Source: an uncultured Methanobrevibacter sp.
GTDB taxonomy: Archaea > Methanobacteriota > Methanobacteria > Methanobacteriales > Methanobacteriaceae
Assembly: GCF_937898925.1 (NCBI RefSeq)
Contig: NZ_CALDKF010000056.1
Location: 1-54,335, forward strand
Reading direction: 5' to 3'
Length of the DNA stretch: 54,335 nt
The stretch's first letter is position 1, and the number at the start of each line of letters is the position of its first letter. Both the position numbers and the translations under genes were made by a program. Below are positions 43,504 through 51,277 of the stretch, in pieces. The notes beneath the pieces are model-generated. The model was not told the DNA's origin and searched no databases. It was given only the letters and a program-made list of their open reading frames with translations.

Positions 43504-44652
43504 ATGAATAAAAGTGATTTGAAAAGAGACCATTATATGTTGAAAGGTCCCCTTGCTAAGCAAGGTTATGACTGGTGGTGGCATTCTTTAACAGCTTACA
43601 ATAAGGAAACTGGTGAACCAAGACCATTCTTTATAGAATACTTTGTATGTAACCCAGATTTAGCTGAAGATGAACCTACCTTAGGTCAAGACCCTAAAAA
43701 CATTGAAGCGGGCAAAAGACCTTCTTACTGTATGTTAAAAGTTGGAGCATGGGGTAAAGAGCCTAAACAGATCCATAATTACTATTCCATGAAGGATTTC
43801 TCATGTCCTGATGACAAATTGGACATAAAGGTTGGAGAATACAGCTTGACTGAAACCCACATGACTGGATACTGTAAAGTAACTGAAGAGGAAGCACGTG
43901 AACATCCGGAATACATGTGTGATGCAGGAGAAATGAAATGGGACTTGGATATTGACAAGCAAATCGCTTTTAATGTAGGTTATGGTGCTAACAGTTTCTT
44001 TAGAAAATTAAATTCATTTGAAATGTTTTGGCATGCTGAAGGAATAAAGACCCAATACAGCGGTACCATTGAAATGGATGGTGTTGAATATGAAGTCATT
44101 CCTGAAAAATCCTTTGGATATGCGGATAAGAATTGGGGAGCAGACTTTACAAGCCCTTGGTTATGGATTTCCTCATGTAATCTAACAAGTTTAATCACTG
44201 GCAAAAAGCTCAATAATTCTGCTTTTGAAGCAGGCGGAGGAAAACCTAAGGCATTTGGAATTTCCCTTCCTCGTAAACTATTGATTGGATTATACTATGA
44301 AGGAAAAATGTATGAATACAACTTTGCAAGATTCTGGAACAATGTCCATCAAGAGTTTGGATTTAAGGAAGGCAAGGAAGAAAATGAATGGTTCATTAAT
44401 GCAAGTAATTGGAACAGCAAAATTGAATTGAAACTATACTGCAAACGTGATGAAATGTTGCTTTTCAATTATGAGGCACCTACCGGTAAAAAACTTCATA
44501 CCCGTCTTTGGAATGGTGGAAACGGTTACGGTGAAATCAAGTTGATGAAAAAGGATGGAACCTTGATTGACCATATCAAAATAGAAAATGCAGGTTGTGA
44601 ATACGGAGAATATGATGATGACAGAACACATAATGTTATAGATGATAGATAA
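43504..44652 (+). CDS. Tocopherol-cyclase-like / carotenoid-hydratase-like lipocalin protein
   Basis: 382 residues, soluble, rich in Trp, Tyr and Phe. Features of the tocopherol cyclase / CrtC-related double lipocalin fold: the N-terminal YDWWWHSLTAYNKETGE and FFIEYFVCNP, the central EVIPEKSFGYADKNWGADF with FTSPWLWISSCNL, and a C-terminal half built of beta strands with IELKLYCKRDEMLLF. In plants the enzyme closes the chromanol ring on a prenylated quinol. Methanogens make no tocopherol, so the substrate must be another hydrophobic prenyl compound, or the protein is a lipid-binding relative. A polyprenol-kinase-like gene follows 121 bp later. Bacterial relatives make gene transfer plausible. 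Confidence 0.65.
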   Translation: MNKSDLKRDHYMLKGPLAKQGYDWWWHSLTAYNKETGEPRPFFIEYFVCNPDLAEDEPTLGQDPKNIEAGKRPSYCMLKVGAWGKEPKQIHNYYSMKDFSCPDDKLDIKVGEYSLTETHMTGYCKVTEEEAREHPEYMCDAGEMKWDLDIDKQIAFNVGYGANSFFRKLNSFEMFWHAEGIKTQYSGTIEMDGVEYEVIPEKSFGYADKNWGADFTSPWLWISSCNLTSLITGKKLNNSAFEAGGGKPKAFGISLPRKLLIGLYYEGKMYEYNFARFWNNVHQEFGFKEGKEENEWFINASNWNSKIELKLYCKRDEMLLFNYEAPTGKKLHTRLWNGGNGYGEIKLMKKDGTLIDHIKIENAGCEYGEYDDDRTHNVIDDR

Positions 44653-44675
44653 GTCATCTATGGCATTTATTTTTT
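44638..44675 (+). terminator. Hairpin across the stop of the tocopherol-cyclase-like gene
   Basis: ATAGATGA (44638-44645) pairs with TCATCTAT (44654-44661) around an 8-nt loop holding the stop codon. GGCATTTATTTTTTTATC follows. If it terminates, the next gene needs its own promoter; TATA-like sequence at about 44700-44730 could supply it. Confidence 0.45.
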
Positions 44676-44773
44676 TATCATATCCATTCCTTAATCGATT
44701 TAATATTTATTATTTTTATAATTTTTATATTATTTCAGTGTTTTATGATTAATTTTATTTCTAGAGAGATATT

Positions 44774-45463
44774 ATGTTATTTAGTGATATAATTGCATTG
44801 ATTATTGTTTATCTTTATGTAGTTGTCATATTCATATTGGCAGAAAAGGTTTTAAAGAGCAAGGCGGAAGTTTCACGTAAGTTTGTTCATATCATGGTTG
44901 GTAATATGATATTTGCCATGCCATTCTTCTCAGACCCTTCAATCTTGCTTTGGTTTATCACATTGCCTATAACAATTGCGCTATTCTTCTTGACAGAGTA
45001 CTCACCAATCACAATCCATAATAGCGTAACTGAATCAGGTCATGCATTGGGATTGTTCTTCTATGCAGGTATTTGGTCAGTATTGCTTTTGATATTCCCA
45101 ATTTTATTAGATCCTAATTTGCTTTGGATTGTAGCATTAGCTATTGTTCCTTTAGTATACGGTGATGGATTTGCAGCGCTTGTCGGTGCAAAATGGGGAA
45201 AAATCAAATACCATGTATTCGGTGGAGAAAAAACCATTGCAGGTTCCCTTGCAATGCTTGCAGTAACTGCAGTTTTATCCGTATTCGTATGGGTATTTTA
45301 TGGTGCAATGGGATACACACTTCCAGAACTTAATTTCTGGTACATATTGATTATTTCTGCAATTGCAACTGTTGCTGAAGCTATCAGTTATGGCGGTATT
45401 GATAACCTTACTGTACCTTCTGTAACCGCGATTTTATACTATTTGGTTGCAACTGTATTATAA
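44774..45463 (+). CDS. Polyprenol/phytol kinase-like membrane protein
   Basis: 229 residues, about seven membrane helices. Shows the CTP-dependent kinase signature of dolichol kinase, phytol kinase and phosphatidate cytidylyltransferase relatives: SRKFVHI near 34-40, YGDGFAALVGAKWGKIKY (D131), and GGEKTIAGSLAM (K153, T154, G157, S158). It would phosphorylate a prenyl alcohol such as geranylgeraniol or dolichol on the cytoplasmic face. Methanogens could use this to recycle isoprenoid alcohols for archaeal lipids. CDP-archaeol synthase is a different relative with a longer sequence and is less likely. Confidence 0.75.
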   Translation: MLFSDIIALIIVYLYVVVIFILAEKVLKSKAEVSRKFVHIMVGNMIFAMPFFSDPSILLWFITLPITIALFFLTEYSPITIHNSVTESGHALGLFFYAGIWSVLLLIFPILLDPNLLWIVALAIVPLVYGDGFAALVGAKWGKIKYHVFGGEKTIAGSLAMLAVTAVLSVFVWVFYGAMGYTLPELNFWYILIISAIATVAEAISYGGIDNLTVPSVTAILYYLVATVL

Positions 45464-45466
45464 AAT

Positions 45467-45500
45467 GTTATCACTTATTGTGATAACCTTTCTTTTTTTG
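45467..45500 (+). terminator. Hairpin plus T-tract after the kinase gene
   Basis: GTTATCAC (45467-45474), loop TTATT, GTGATAAC (45480-45487), then CTTTCTTTTTTTG. Stem of 8 perfect pairs, placed three bases after the stop. Confidence 0.7.
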
Positions 45501-45764
45501 TTTTTGTTTATATAATCATTCTTATTTTTCAATCTCTTTTTATCGATATTTTCATTTTTTGGAAGTTCTATAGTTCATATTTTTCAATGCTTTTTTGGGT
45601 ATCAGGAGTTTATCCTCATTCGATTAAAAAAATATGCATTTGTTGAAATTTTTTGCATTTTACTAAAATATATTCATTTTGTTTATTTATTTATATCATT
45701 ATTAATTGTTTGTTTATTTAAAAAGAAAATTTTATATAAATTATTCAATAAATTAACTATTAAC
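45501..45764 (+). promoter_or_regulatory. Promoter gap before the first dehydrogenase
   Basis: No gene seen. The TATA box AAATTTTATATAAATT at about 45727-45742 predicts a start site near 45760. That is immediately at the base of the leader hairpin described at 45765. Confidence 0.5.
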
Positions 45765-45854
45765 AACCCATAATTTTTCAAAAGAATTCTACTTTCCATT
45801 TATTCTTTTATTTTTTTCATTTTTCATTTTTCATTTTTGAAAATTTATGGGTTA
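45765..45854 (+). promoter_or_regulatory. Leader hairpin of the first dehydrogenase gene
   Basis: AACCCATAATTTTTCAAAA (45765-45783) and the reverse complement of 45835-45854 differ by one extra A only, giving a stem of 19 pairs with one bulge. The loop of 51 nt is pyrimidine-rich (TTTTTTTCATTTTTCATTTTTCAT). The stem starts about 5 nt after the predicted start site and ends 17 nt before the ATG, leaving only TAGGTGATATT as ribosome site. It therefore fills the mRNA leader. Confidence 0.65.
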
Positions 45855-45871
45855 AGAATATAGGTGATATT

Positions 45872-46636
45872 ATGGCAAGATTAGAAGATAAAGTTGCAAT
45901 TATTACTGGCGCTACTGCTGGTATGGGTAAAGCGATGGCAGAACTCTTCTCTAAAGAAGGAGCTTCCGTAGTCTTATTTGCAAGAAGAGAAGAAAGATTG
46001 CAAAATTTAGTTGCAGAAATTGAAGATGCTGGTGGAAAAGCTGTCTATTATGCAGGAGATATTTCCAAACAGGAAGATATTGATGCATTAGTGGACTTGG
46101 CTATTAATGAATATGGCAAAATCGACATAGCTATCAATAATGCAGGAATTATGGATAACTTCAAGACTATTGTAAATGTTGATGATGAAACATGGGATAG
46201 AGTCTTTAATGTAAATGTAAGTGGCCCTATGAAACTTTACAGGGCGGTAATTCCTAAAATGCTTGAAAATGGGGGAGGTTCTCTTGTAACTGTTGCTTCC
46301 ATTGGAGGTTTATACGGTAAGGTAAGCGGTACTGCATACACTGCATCTAAACATGCTGTGATTGGTATGTCCAAAAGCACTGCTTGGCTATATGCTAAAC
46401 AAGGCATTCGTTGCAACGTGATTGCTCCTGGAGGAGTAAACACTGAAATTGCTGCAACTATGGATCCTGCAAAATTGGATATGGAAGGATACGGTGCATG
46501 TGCAGCATTTGTTGAAATGAATCCAAAAACTGGTGAAGCAGAAGAAATTGCAGATCTTGCATTATTCCTAGCATCTGATGAAGCATCACTTGTAAATGGT
46601 GCTGTAGTCACTGCAGACGGAGGATGGACTGCTTAA
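45872..46636 (+). CDS. Short-chain dehydrogenase/reductase 1
   Basis: 254 residues, classical SDR. Cofactor motif TGATAGMG (12-19), NNAG, catalytic Ser in VTVASIGG, YTASK (Y156, K160), and a C-terminal LVNGAVVTADGGWTA. ARREERLQ after the second strand, with Arg instead of Asp, points to NADP(H). Family members include 3-oxoacyl-ACP reductases, hydroxysteroid and alcohol dehydrogenases; archaea lack the fatty acid pathway, so an alcohol or prenyl substrate is more plausible. The start ATG follows GGTGAT. Its mRNA leader is a long hairpin. Confidence 0.88.
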   Translation: MARLEDKVAIITGATAGMGKAMAELFSKEGASVVLFARREERLQNLVAEIEDAGGKAVYYAGDISKQEDIDALVDLAINEYGKIDIAINNAGIMDNFKTIVNVDDETWDRVFNVNVSGPMKLYRAVIPKMLENGGGSLVTVASIGGLYGKVSGTAYTASKHAVIGMSKSTAWLYAKQGIRCNVIAPGGVNTEIAATMDPAKLDMEGYGACAAFVEMNPKTGEAEEIADLALFLASDEASLVNGAVVTADGGWTA

Positions 46637-46817
46637 ATTAGTTTTTAATTGATATTGCTAGGGTTAATGTTCATTTTAGTTTTTAATCAGATTTGCCATG
46701 ATAAAATGTTCATTTATCAATAGTGATTTTTAATATTTTTCAATTCTACATTTTTTTATTTTTTTATTTTTTTATTTTTTTATATATGTATGATTTTAAA
46801 TTAAACTGGGTGTTAAT

Positions 46818-47654
46818 GTGGAAGGAGATAGTAAAACTATGAATGTTTGTGTCATTACTGGTGGTGGCAGTGGAATGGGTTTGGAAGCTGCAAAAATCAT
46901 TGGTAAAAATCAAAAAATTGTATTGGTTGGCCGCACTGTATCTAAATTGGATAATGGTATTGAAGAGTTAAAATCTCTTGGCATTGATGCAGTAGCATTT
47001 CCTGCAGATGCAAGTGATAGGGATTCAATTAAGAAATTAGTGGACTTTTCATCTGATTTGGGGGATATTAAAACTGTTATTCATGCAGCAGGCGTTTCAC
47101 CTCATATGGATAATCCTGAGATGATATTTAATATTAATGCGATAGGCACCATAAATATCGACGAAGAATTTGGCCCAGCTATGGCAAAGGGAGGAGCAAT
47201 TCTAAATGTTGCATCAATGGCGGCATATGCAATGCCTCCAGATCAAGTCCCTGCTAATTTATATAAACTTGCTATGGAAAATGTTGAATCCTTAGCTAAT
47301 GGATTTAAACAAATGATTTCAGCGATTCCAGGAGAGGAGGCAAATGGTTTCGCTTATAGTGTTTCAAAGAACTTTGTTTTATGGTTTACTGAAAAAATGG
47401 CTTTAAAATATGGTAAAAATGGTATTAGAGTAGTCTCTATTTCTCCAGGAACTTTTGCAACTCCTATGGGCGAAATTGAAGGGGAAGAGGCTGAAAATTT
47501 TGCAAAAATGGGCGCTCTTGGAAGAGTTGGAGATCCTGTAGAAATAGCTAAGATGATGGCATTCATGGTAAGTGATGAATGCTCCTATCTCACTGGAACA
47601 GATATTCTGTATGATGGAGGTTCTATTGCGGCTTTACATGAAATGAGGGGTTAA
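46818..47654 (+). CDS. Short-chain dehydrogenase/reductase 2
   Basis: 278 residues from GTG 46818 (GGGTG upstream), or 271 from ATG 46839, which would begin directly at the first strand MNVCVITGGGSGMG and could use GGAG at 46823-46826. Other SDR motifs: GRTVSKLD (NADP-type Arg), HAAGVSP in place of NNAG, a Ser in NVASMAAY, and YSVSK (Y180 and K184 from GTG). An insert of about 35 residues between the serine and YxxxK distinguishes it from SDR1. Ends in DILYDGGSIAAL. It lies 181 bp after SDR1 and 86 bp before fno, all in one direction. Confidence 0.85.
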   Translation: MEGDSKTMNVCVITGGGSGMGLEAAKIIGKNQKIVLVGRTVSKLDNGIEELKSLGIDAVAFPADASDRDSIKKLVDFSSDLGDIKTVIHAAGVSPHMDNPEMIFNINAIGTINIDEEFGPAMAKGGAILNVASMAAYAMPPDQVPANLYKLAMENVESLANGFKQMISAIPGEEANGFAYSVSKNFVLWFTEKMALKYGKNGIRVVSISPGTFATPMGEIEGEEAENFAKMGALGRVGDPVEIAKMMAFMVSDECSYLTGTDILYDGGSIAALHEMRG

Positions 47655-47740
47655 ATTATAATGTTTAAATTTGTTTTATTTTAAGGTTTTTAAATTATTA
47701 AATTAGATAGTAACTTTGATTTAAAAATGTTGGTGATATT

Positions 47741-48424
47741 ATGATTAGTGTTATTGGTGGAACTGGACCTCAAGGTCTAGGTATTGCAAAAAGGTTAGCT
47801 TTAGCAGGTGAACCTGTTATTGTCGGTTCCCGTAAGGAAGAAAAGGCATTGCAAGTTGTAGAAGAGACTATTGAAGAATTGAAGGATTATTCCATTGCTG
47901 AAATTAAAGGTATGGCTAATGAAGACGCAGCAAAAGCAGGGGATGTATTGATCATCACTGTTCCTTTAGCGGCACAAAAACCAACTCTTGAAAGCATTAA
48001 GGAATTCTGCAGCGACAAAATCATATTGGACGCTACTGTGCCATTGGAAACTGCAATCGGTGGAAAGCCATTCAGATTCATTGACTTAATGGAAGGCTCA
48101 GCTGCTGAGCGTACTGCTAAAATCCTTGAAGGTACTGGCGCAAAGGTAATCTGTGCATTCTGTAATATAAGCAATTCTCACCTTGCAAACATTCCAGAAG
48201 ACATCGACTGTGACTGCTTGATTGCAGGAGATGACAAGGAAGCTAAGGAAGTTGTTGCTGAAATCATCAATAAGATTCCAGGCGTAAGAACCATTGATAC
48301 AGGTATTTTGGAAAAATCCAGAATCATTGAAAGGATCACTCCTCTTCTCATTGGATTAAACATCAAATACAGATCTCATTATGGAGGACTCAGAATTACA
48401 GGTATTCCAAAATTGGACGAATAG
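47741..48424 (+). CDS. fno: F420H2:NADP+ oxidoreductase (Fno)
   Basis: 227 residues. Transfers hydride between reduced coenzyme F420 and NADP. The dinucleotide motif is VIGGTGPQGLG (4-14), the NADP 2'-phosphate site is VGSRKEEKA, and the F420-site segments LDATVPLE, GSAAERTAKIL and CAFCNIS are in place. The C-terminus ERITPLLIGLNIKYRSHYGGLRITGIP is typical. The start ATG follows GGTGATATT. Two NADP-type dehydrogenases just upstream could feed NADPH into it, as is known for alcohol-using methanogens. Confidence 0.93.
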   Translation: MISVIGGTGPQGLGIAKRLALAGEPVIVGSRKEEKALQVVEETIEELKDYSIAEIKGMANEDAAKAGDVLIITVPLAAQKPTLESIKEFCSDKIILDATVPLETAIGGKPFRFIDLMEGSAAERTAKILEGTGAKVICAFCNISNSHLANIPEDIDCDCLIAGDDKEAKEVVAEIINKIPGVRTIDTGILEKSRIIERITPLLIGLNIKYRSHYGGLRITGIPKLDE

Positions 48425-48782
48425 TTTCTTTAAAATCTAAATATCTCTTAAAAATTTTTCTCAACCTAAAGTTAGATAATTAGAAAGTTACCCATTCCCT
48501 CTTTTTTTATAACTTTCTATTTATTTAACTTTCATGTGTTTATTTTAAGTCATGTCTGTTTATAATTGTAATTGGATATTATTTAACTTTTTTATATCAT
48601 ATATTCTAATCACATTTCATAAATTTTTTATATTTATTCTAACAGATTATAATATAATAAACTTGGAAATAAACTTATAATTTTATTTTTTTATTCTATA
48701 TCTATCTAAGGATATTATTTTTTTAGATAATCTTTATCTTTTCATTTTCATGATTTTCAATTTATGTTTTTGAGGGATTAAA
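48425..48782 (+). other. AT-rich gap with a hairpin, after fno
   Basis: No gene seen. TAGAAAGTTA (48481-48490) pairs perfectly with TAACTTTCTA (48510-48519) around a 19-nt loop containing a T-run. TATA-like sequence at about 48590-48660 may start the regulator pair. GAGGG precedes TTG 48783. Confidence 0.45.
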
Positions 48783-49622
48783 TTGCTTAGAAATTTTGAT
48801 GCAAATCGTATAAAGGACATACAAAAGGAAATTAAGTTTCTGACAAACTCAGATAACCGTTTGGAAATTTTGTATTGCCTCTACAAATCTCCTCACACAT
48901 TAAAGGAAATTCATGAAAAGACCGGTTTGAACAATAGTTCCATTTCCATAAACATTTCAGATTTGGAAAATAAGAATTATGTAATAAATAAGAATGATGT
49001 ATATTATTTGACCAACTCCTCTAAAATGATTTTGACAAATATCTTTTATCTGAACAAGTCAATTAATTTCTTCGATTGCAATGCTGATTTCTTGAACTCC
49101 CATAAAATCAGCAAGTTAGGAATAAATGCATTGAAGGATATGTCCTATATAGGAGATTCTCAACTAGTTGAAGCAAATCATTTAGATATTTACAAAGTCA
49201 TTCGATTATTTAAGGACTTTAGTTTAGGATCCAAATCTATTAAGGCCATCTTTCCATTTATGCACCCTCAAATTAATGACCTCTTGAATGGTTGGTTCAG
49301 TAACGATGTGGATGTTAAATTGATTTTAGAAAAGAGGGTTTCAGATGTTTTCATTGATGCTGTCAGGAATTTTAAGTTTGAAAAGGATTCCAAAAGCGAA
49401 ATTTCAGTAAAGATCTTCGAGGAAGCTCTTGACTTTGCATTGGTTGTCACAGACAAGGGGATCATTCTAGGATTCAATAAGGAGGATGGGAAATTTGACC
49501 AAAATGCAGTTTATATATCTGAAGATGAGGATGCAATAGTTTGGGGCAGGAACCTCTTTGAAGAATATGAAAAGTTATGCAGCGAATACATTTCATTGAA
49601 TGAGTTAATGGAGGAATCTTGA
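48783..49622 (+). CDS. Winged-helix regulator of the FilR1/DUF1724 type, copy 1
   Basis: 279 residues from TTG 48783 (GAGGG upstream). The N-terminal winged helix is ILYCLYKSPHTLKEIHEKTGLNNSSISINISDLENKNYV, followed by a helical linker and a ligand-binding-like domain with ISVKIFEEALDFALVVTDKGIILGFNKEDG. This is the arrangement of methanogen regulators with the methanogenesis-regulatory FilR1 domain. Effector and targets unknown. It ends one base before copy 2, whose ribosome site (GGAGGA) lies inside its last codons. Confidence 0.78.
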   Translation: MLRNFDANRIKDIQKEIKFLTNSDNRLEILYCLYKSPHTLKEIHEKTGLNNSSISINISDLENKNYVINKNDVYYLTNSSKMILTNIFYLNKSINFFDCNADFLNSHKISKLGINALKDMSYIGDSQLVEANHLDIYKVIRLFKDFSLGSKSIKAIFPFMHPQINDLLNGWFSNDVDVKLILEKRVSDVFIDAVRNFKFEKDSKSEISVKIFEEALDFALVVTDKGIILGFNKEDGKFDQNAVYISEDEDAIVWGRNLFEEYEKLCSEYISLNELMEES

Positions 49623-49623
49623 A

Positions 49624-50448
49624 ATGAGATTTAAGTTATTCAATGTCTTGGATTTCTCTAATGAACAATTTGATTTGACAAGATATATTTTAACATCAGA
49701 ACTTCGATTAAACCTTATTCTAGACTTATATGATGGGGAGAAAGTTTTTGAAGAGATTCGTTTGCATTTGGATAAGAACCCTGGAAATCTGATAAGGGGA
49801 TTGAACGAATTGGTTGAAAGGAATTTGGTGGTCAAATATGACAAATCCTATTCATTGTCCAATATTGGCTATCTGATTGCTTTGAATATTATAAACTTAT
49901 TTGATAATTGGGATGCAATCAATAATCATCATGACTTTTGGCAAAAGCATACAGTTGTTTCATTTTCGCCTGAATTCATGAGAAAGATTAATATTTGGAA
50001 CAATTCTAAGCTAATAGAATCTGATAATGTTGACATTGCAAAGACCTTTAGGATATACTCTGAGAAAATAAGGCAGTCCAAGGATATCAATATTGATTTG
50101 CCATTCTATTCAAAGATGTATGTAGATTTAATTTTGGATGCGCTTTTGAAAAACGAAGGTCATTTAAAGCTAATCACTAATGAAACCATTTTAGATTTGA
50201 TTTATGAAGAGGACTTTGAAAATATTTTTGATTCTTTAGTTAAGGAAGGCAGAATTGATGTTTATTTAACTGAATATAATCTGGAATTGTTTTTCACTGT
50301 ATGTGATAATTTCTCTTCATTGTCATTATTCTTTGATAAGCAACTGTTTGATGACTCTGAAATGCTTTTGATTGAAGATGAAGATGATATTGAAGATGCT
50401 TTAAGGATTTTCAATTCATTTATTGAAGGAGTAAATATCATTAATTGA
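49624..50448 (+). CDS. Winged-helix regulator of the FilR1/DUF1724 type, copy 2
   Basis: 274 residues, diverged paralogue of copy 1: the winged helix (LILDLYDGEKVFEEIRLHLDKNPGNLIRGLNELVERNLVV) and the C-terminal domain (GRIDVYLTEYNLELFFTVCDNFSSLSLFF) line up in order. The N-terminus has about 25 extra residues with no counterpart in the winged helix. GGAGGA 8 bases before the ATG and the 1-nt gap mean translation is coupled to copy 1, so the two are made in near-equal amounts and may form a heterodimer. Confidence 0.78.
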   Translation: MRFKLFNVLDFSNEQFDLTRYILTSELRLNLILDLYDGEKVFEEIRLHLDKNPGNLIRGLNELVERNLVVKYDKSYSLSNIGYLIALNIINLFDNWDAINNHHDFWQKHTVVSFSPEFMRKINIWNNSKLIESDNVDIAKTFRIYSEKIRQSKDINIDLPFYSKMYVDLILDALLKNEGHLKLITNETILDLIYEEDFENIFDSLVKEGRIDVYLTEYNLELFFTVCDNFSSLSLFFDKQLFDDSEMLLIEDEDDIEDALRIFNSFIEGVNIIN

Positions 50449-50741
50449 TTCCCTTTTTTGAAAATGACTTTTTCTATTATTTTCTTTTCCCATCTTCTTC
50501 CAACTTCCTTTTGTTTTTATTCATTCAAATTATCTTATGCTTTCCTCATATTTTTTTACTAAAATAACTAAAGTTTATTTTTTATTTAATCCTTTTATTT
50601 TAATTTTAAAAGAATATAATTATTTCTTTAATAATAAAAACAATTTTAAATTTTATTTTTTTAAATTAAACTATTTTAAACTATTTTTTATTATTTCAAC
50701 AAATTTTAGATTAAAATAACTTTTTGTTAATAAAATCGAAA
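50449..50741. other. AT-rich gap, no gene
   Basis: Very T/A-rich. A 60-residue frame at 50537-50719 consists almost only of Phe, Tyr, Asn, Lys and Leu, as random AT-rich DNA would give, and has no ribosome site. Confidence 0.5.
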
Positions 50742-51277
50742 CCTTTATATACTATGAAGTGCAAGTATTATTTAGTTACAAAAACTAACTAAAAGATTTA
50801 CATTAATAATTGTTGATAAATTTTTAATAAATTCTTTTAATTCTTTATTTGGTTAATTAAATCAAGTTATTATGATTAAAACGGTTGAATAATTGAATTA
50901 TTGGAATTTAACGAGAATTAATTCTTTTAATTATTTATTGATGATTAATTTGTATTTATTTGGTTATTTAAATAAATTGATGGTCTTTAAATCTTTAGTT
51001 TAATTTTAATGTATTTGTTGAAGTTTTTAAAATTTCATTTGTTTGTATTTGACCAATCCTTTATTTGGATTATTGATTAGATTCAAGCATTAAATAAATA
51101 ATTTTAAAATTAATTCTAAACAATTGATATTTCTGTACCATCAATGATTATTAATGGTCTTTTATTGTTTATTGTAACGAAAATTAGCTAAGCAAATCTT
51201 AGTTAAAGATCCAATTAGCTAATTATCATATTTATCTATTCATTACTATTCACAAAAAATAAAAGGAGTTGAAGATT
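50742..51277 (+). promoter_or_regulatory. Strong promoter and about 500-nt leader of CDC48
   Basis: AAACCTTTATATAC at about 50740-50753 is a near-consensus BRE/TATA; the start would be near 50775. That is about 500 nt before the CDC48 ATG. The stretch has no reading frame. TTTATTTGG followed by WTA/WTT occurs three times at intervals of about 105-111 nt (about 50845, 50955, 51060). A hairpin, ACCATCAAT-GATT-ATTAATGGT at 51137-51158, is followed by CTTTTATTGTTT, like an attenuator. No second good TATA box is seen after it. Confidence 0.5.

Noticed and set aside
50537..50719. 60-residue frame between the regulators and CDC48
   Set aside because: Only residues coded by AT-rich codons, no ribosome site, no similarity seen.
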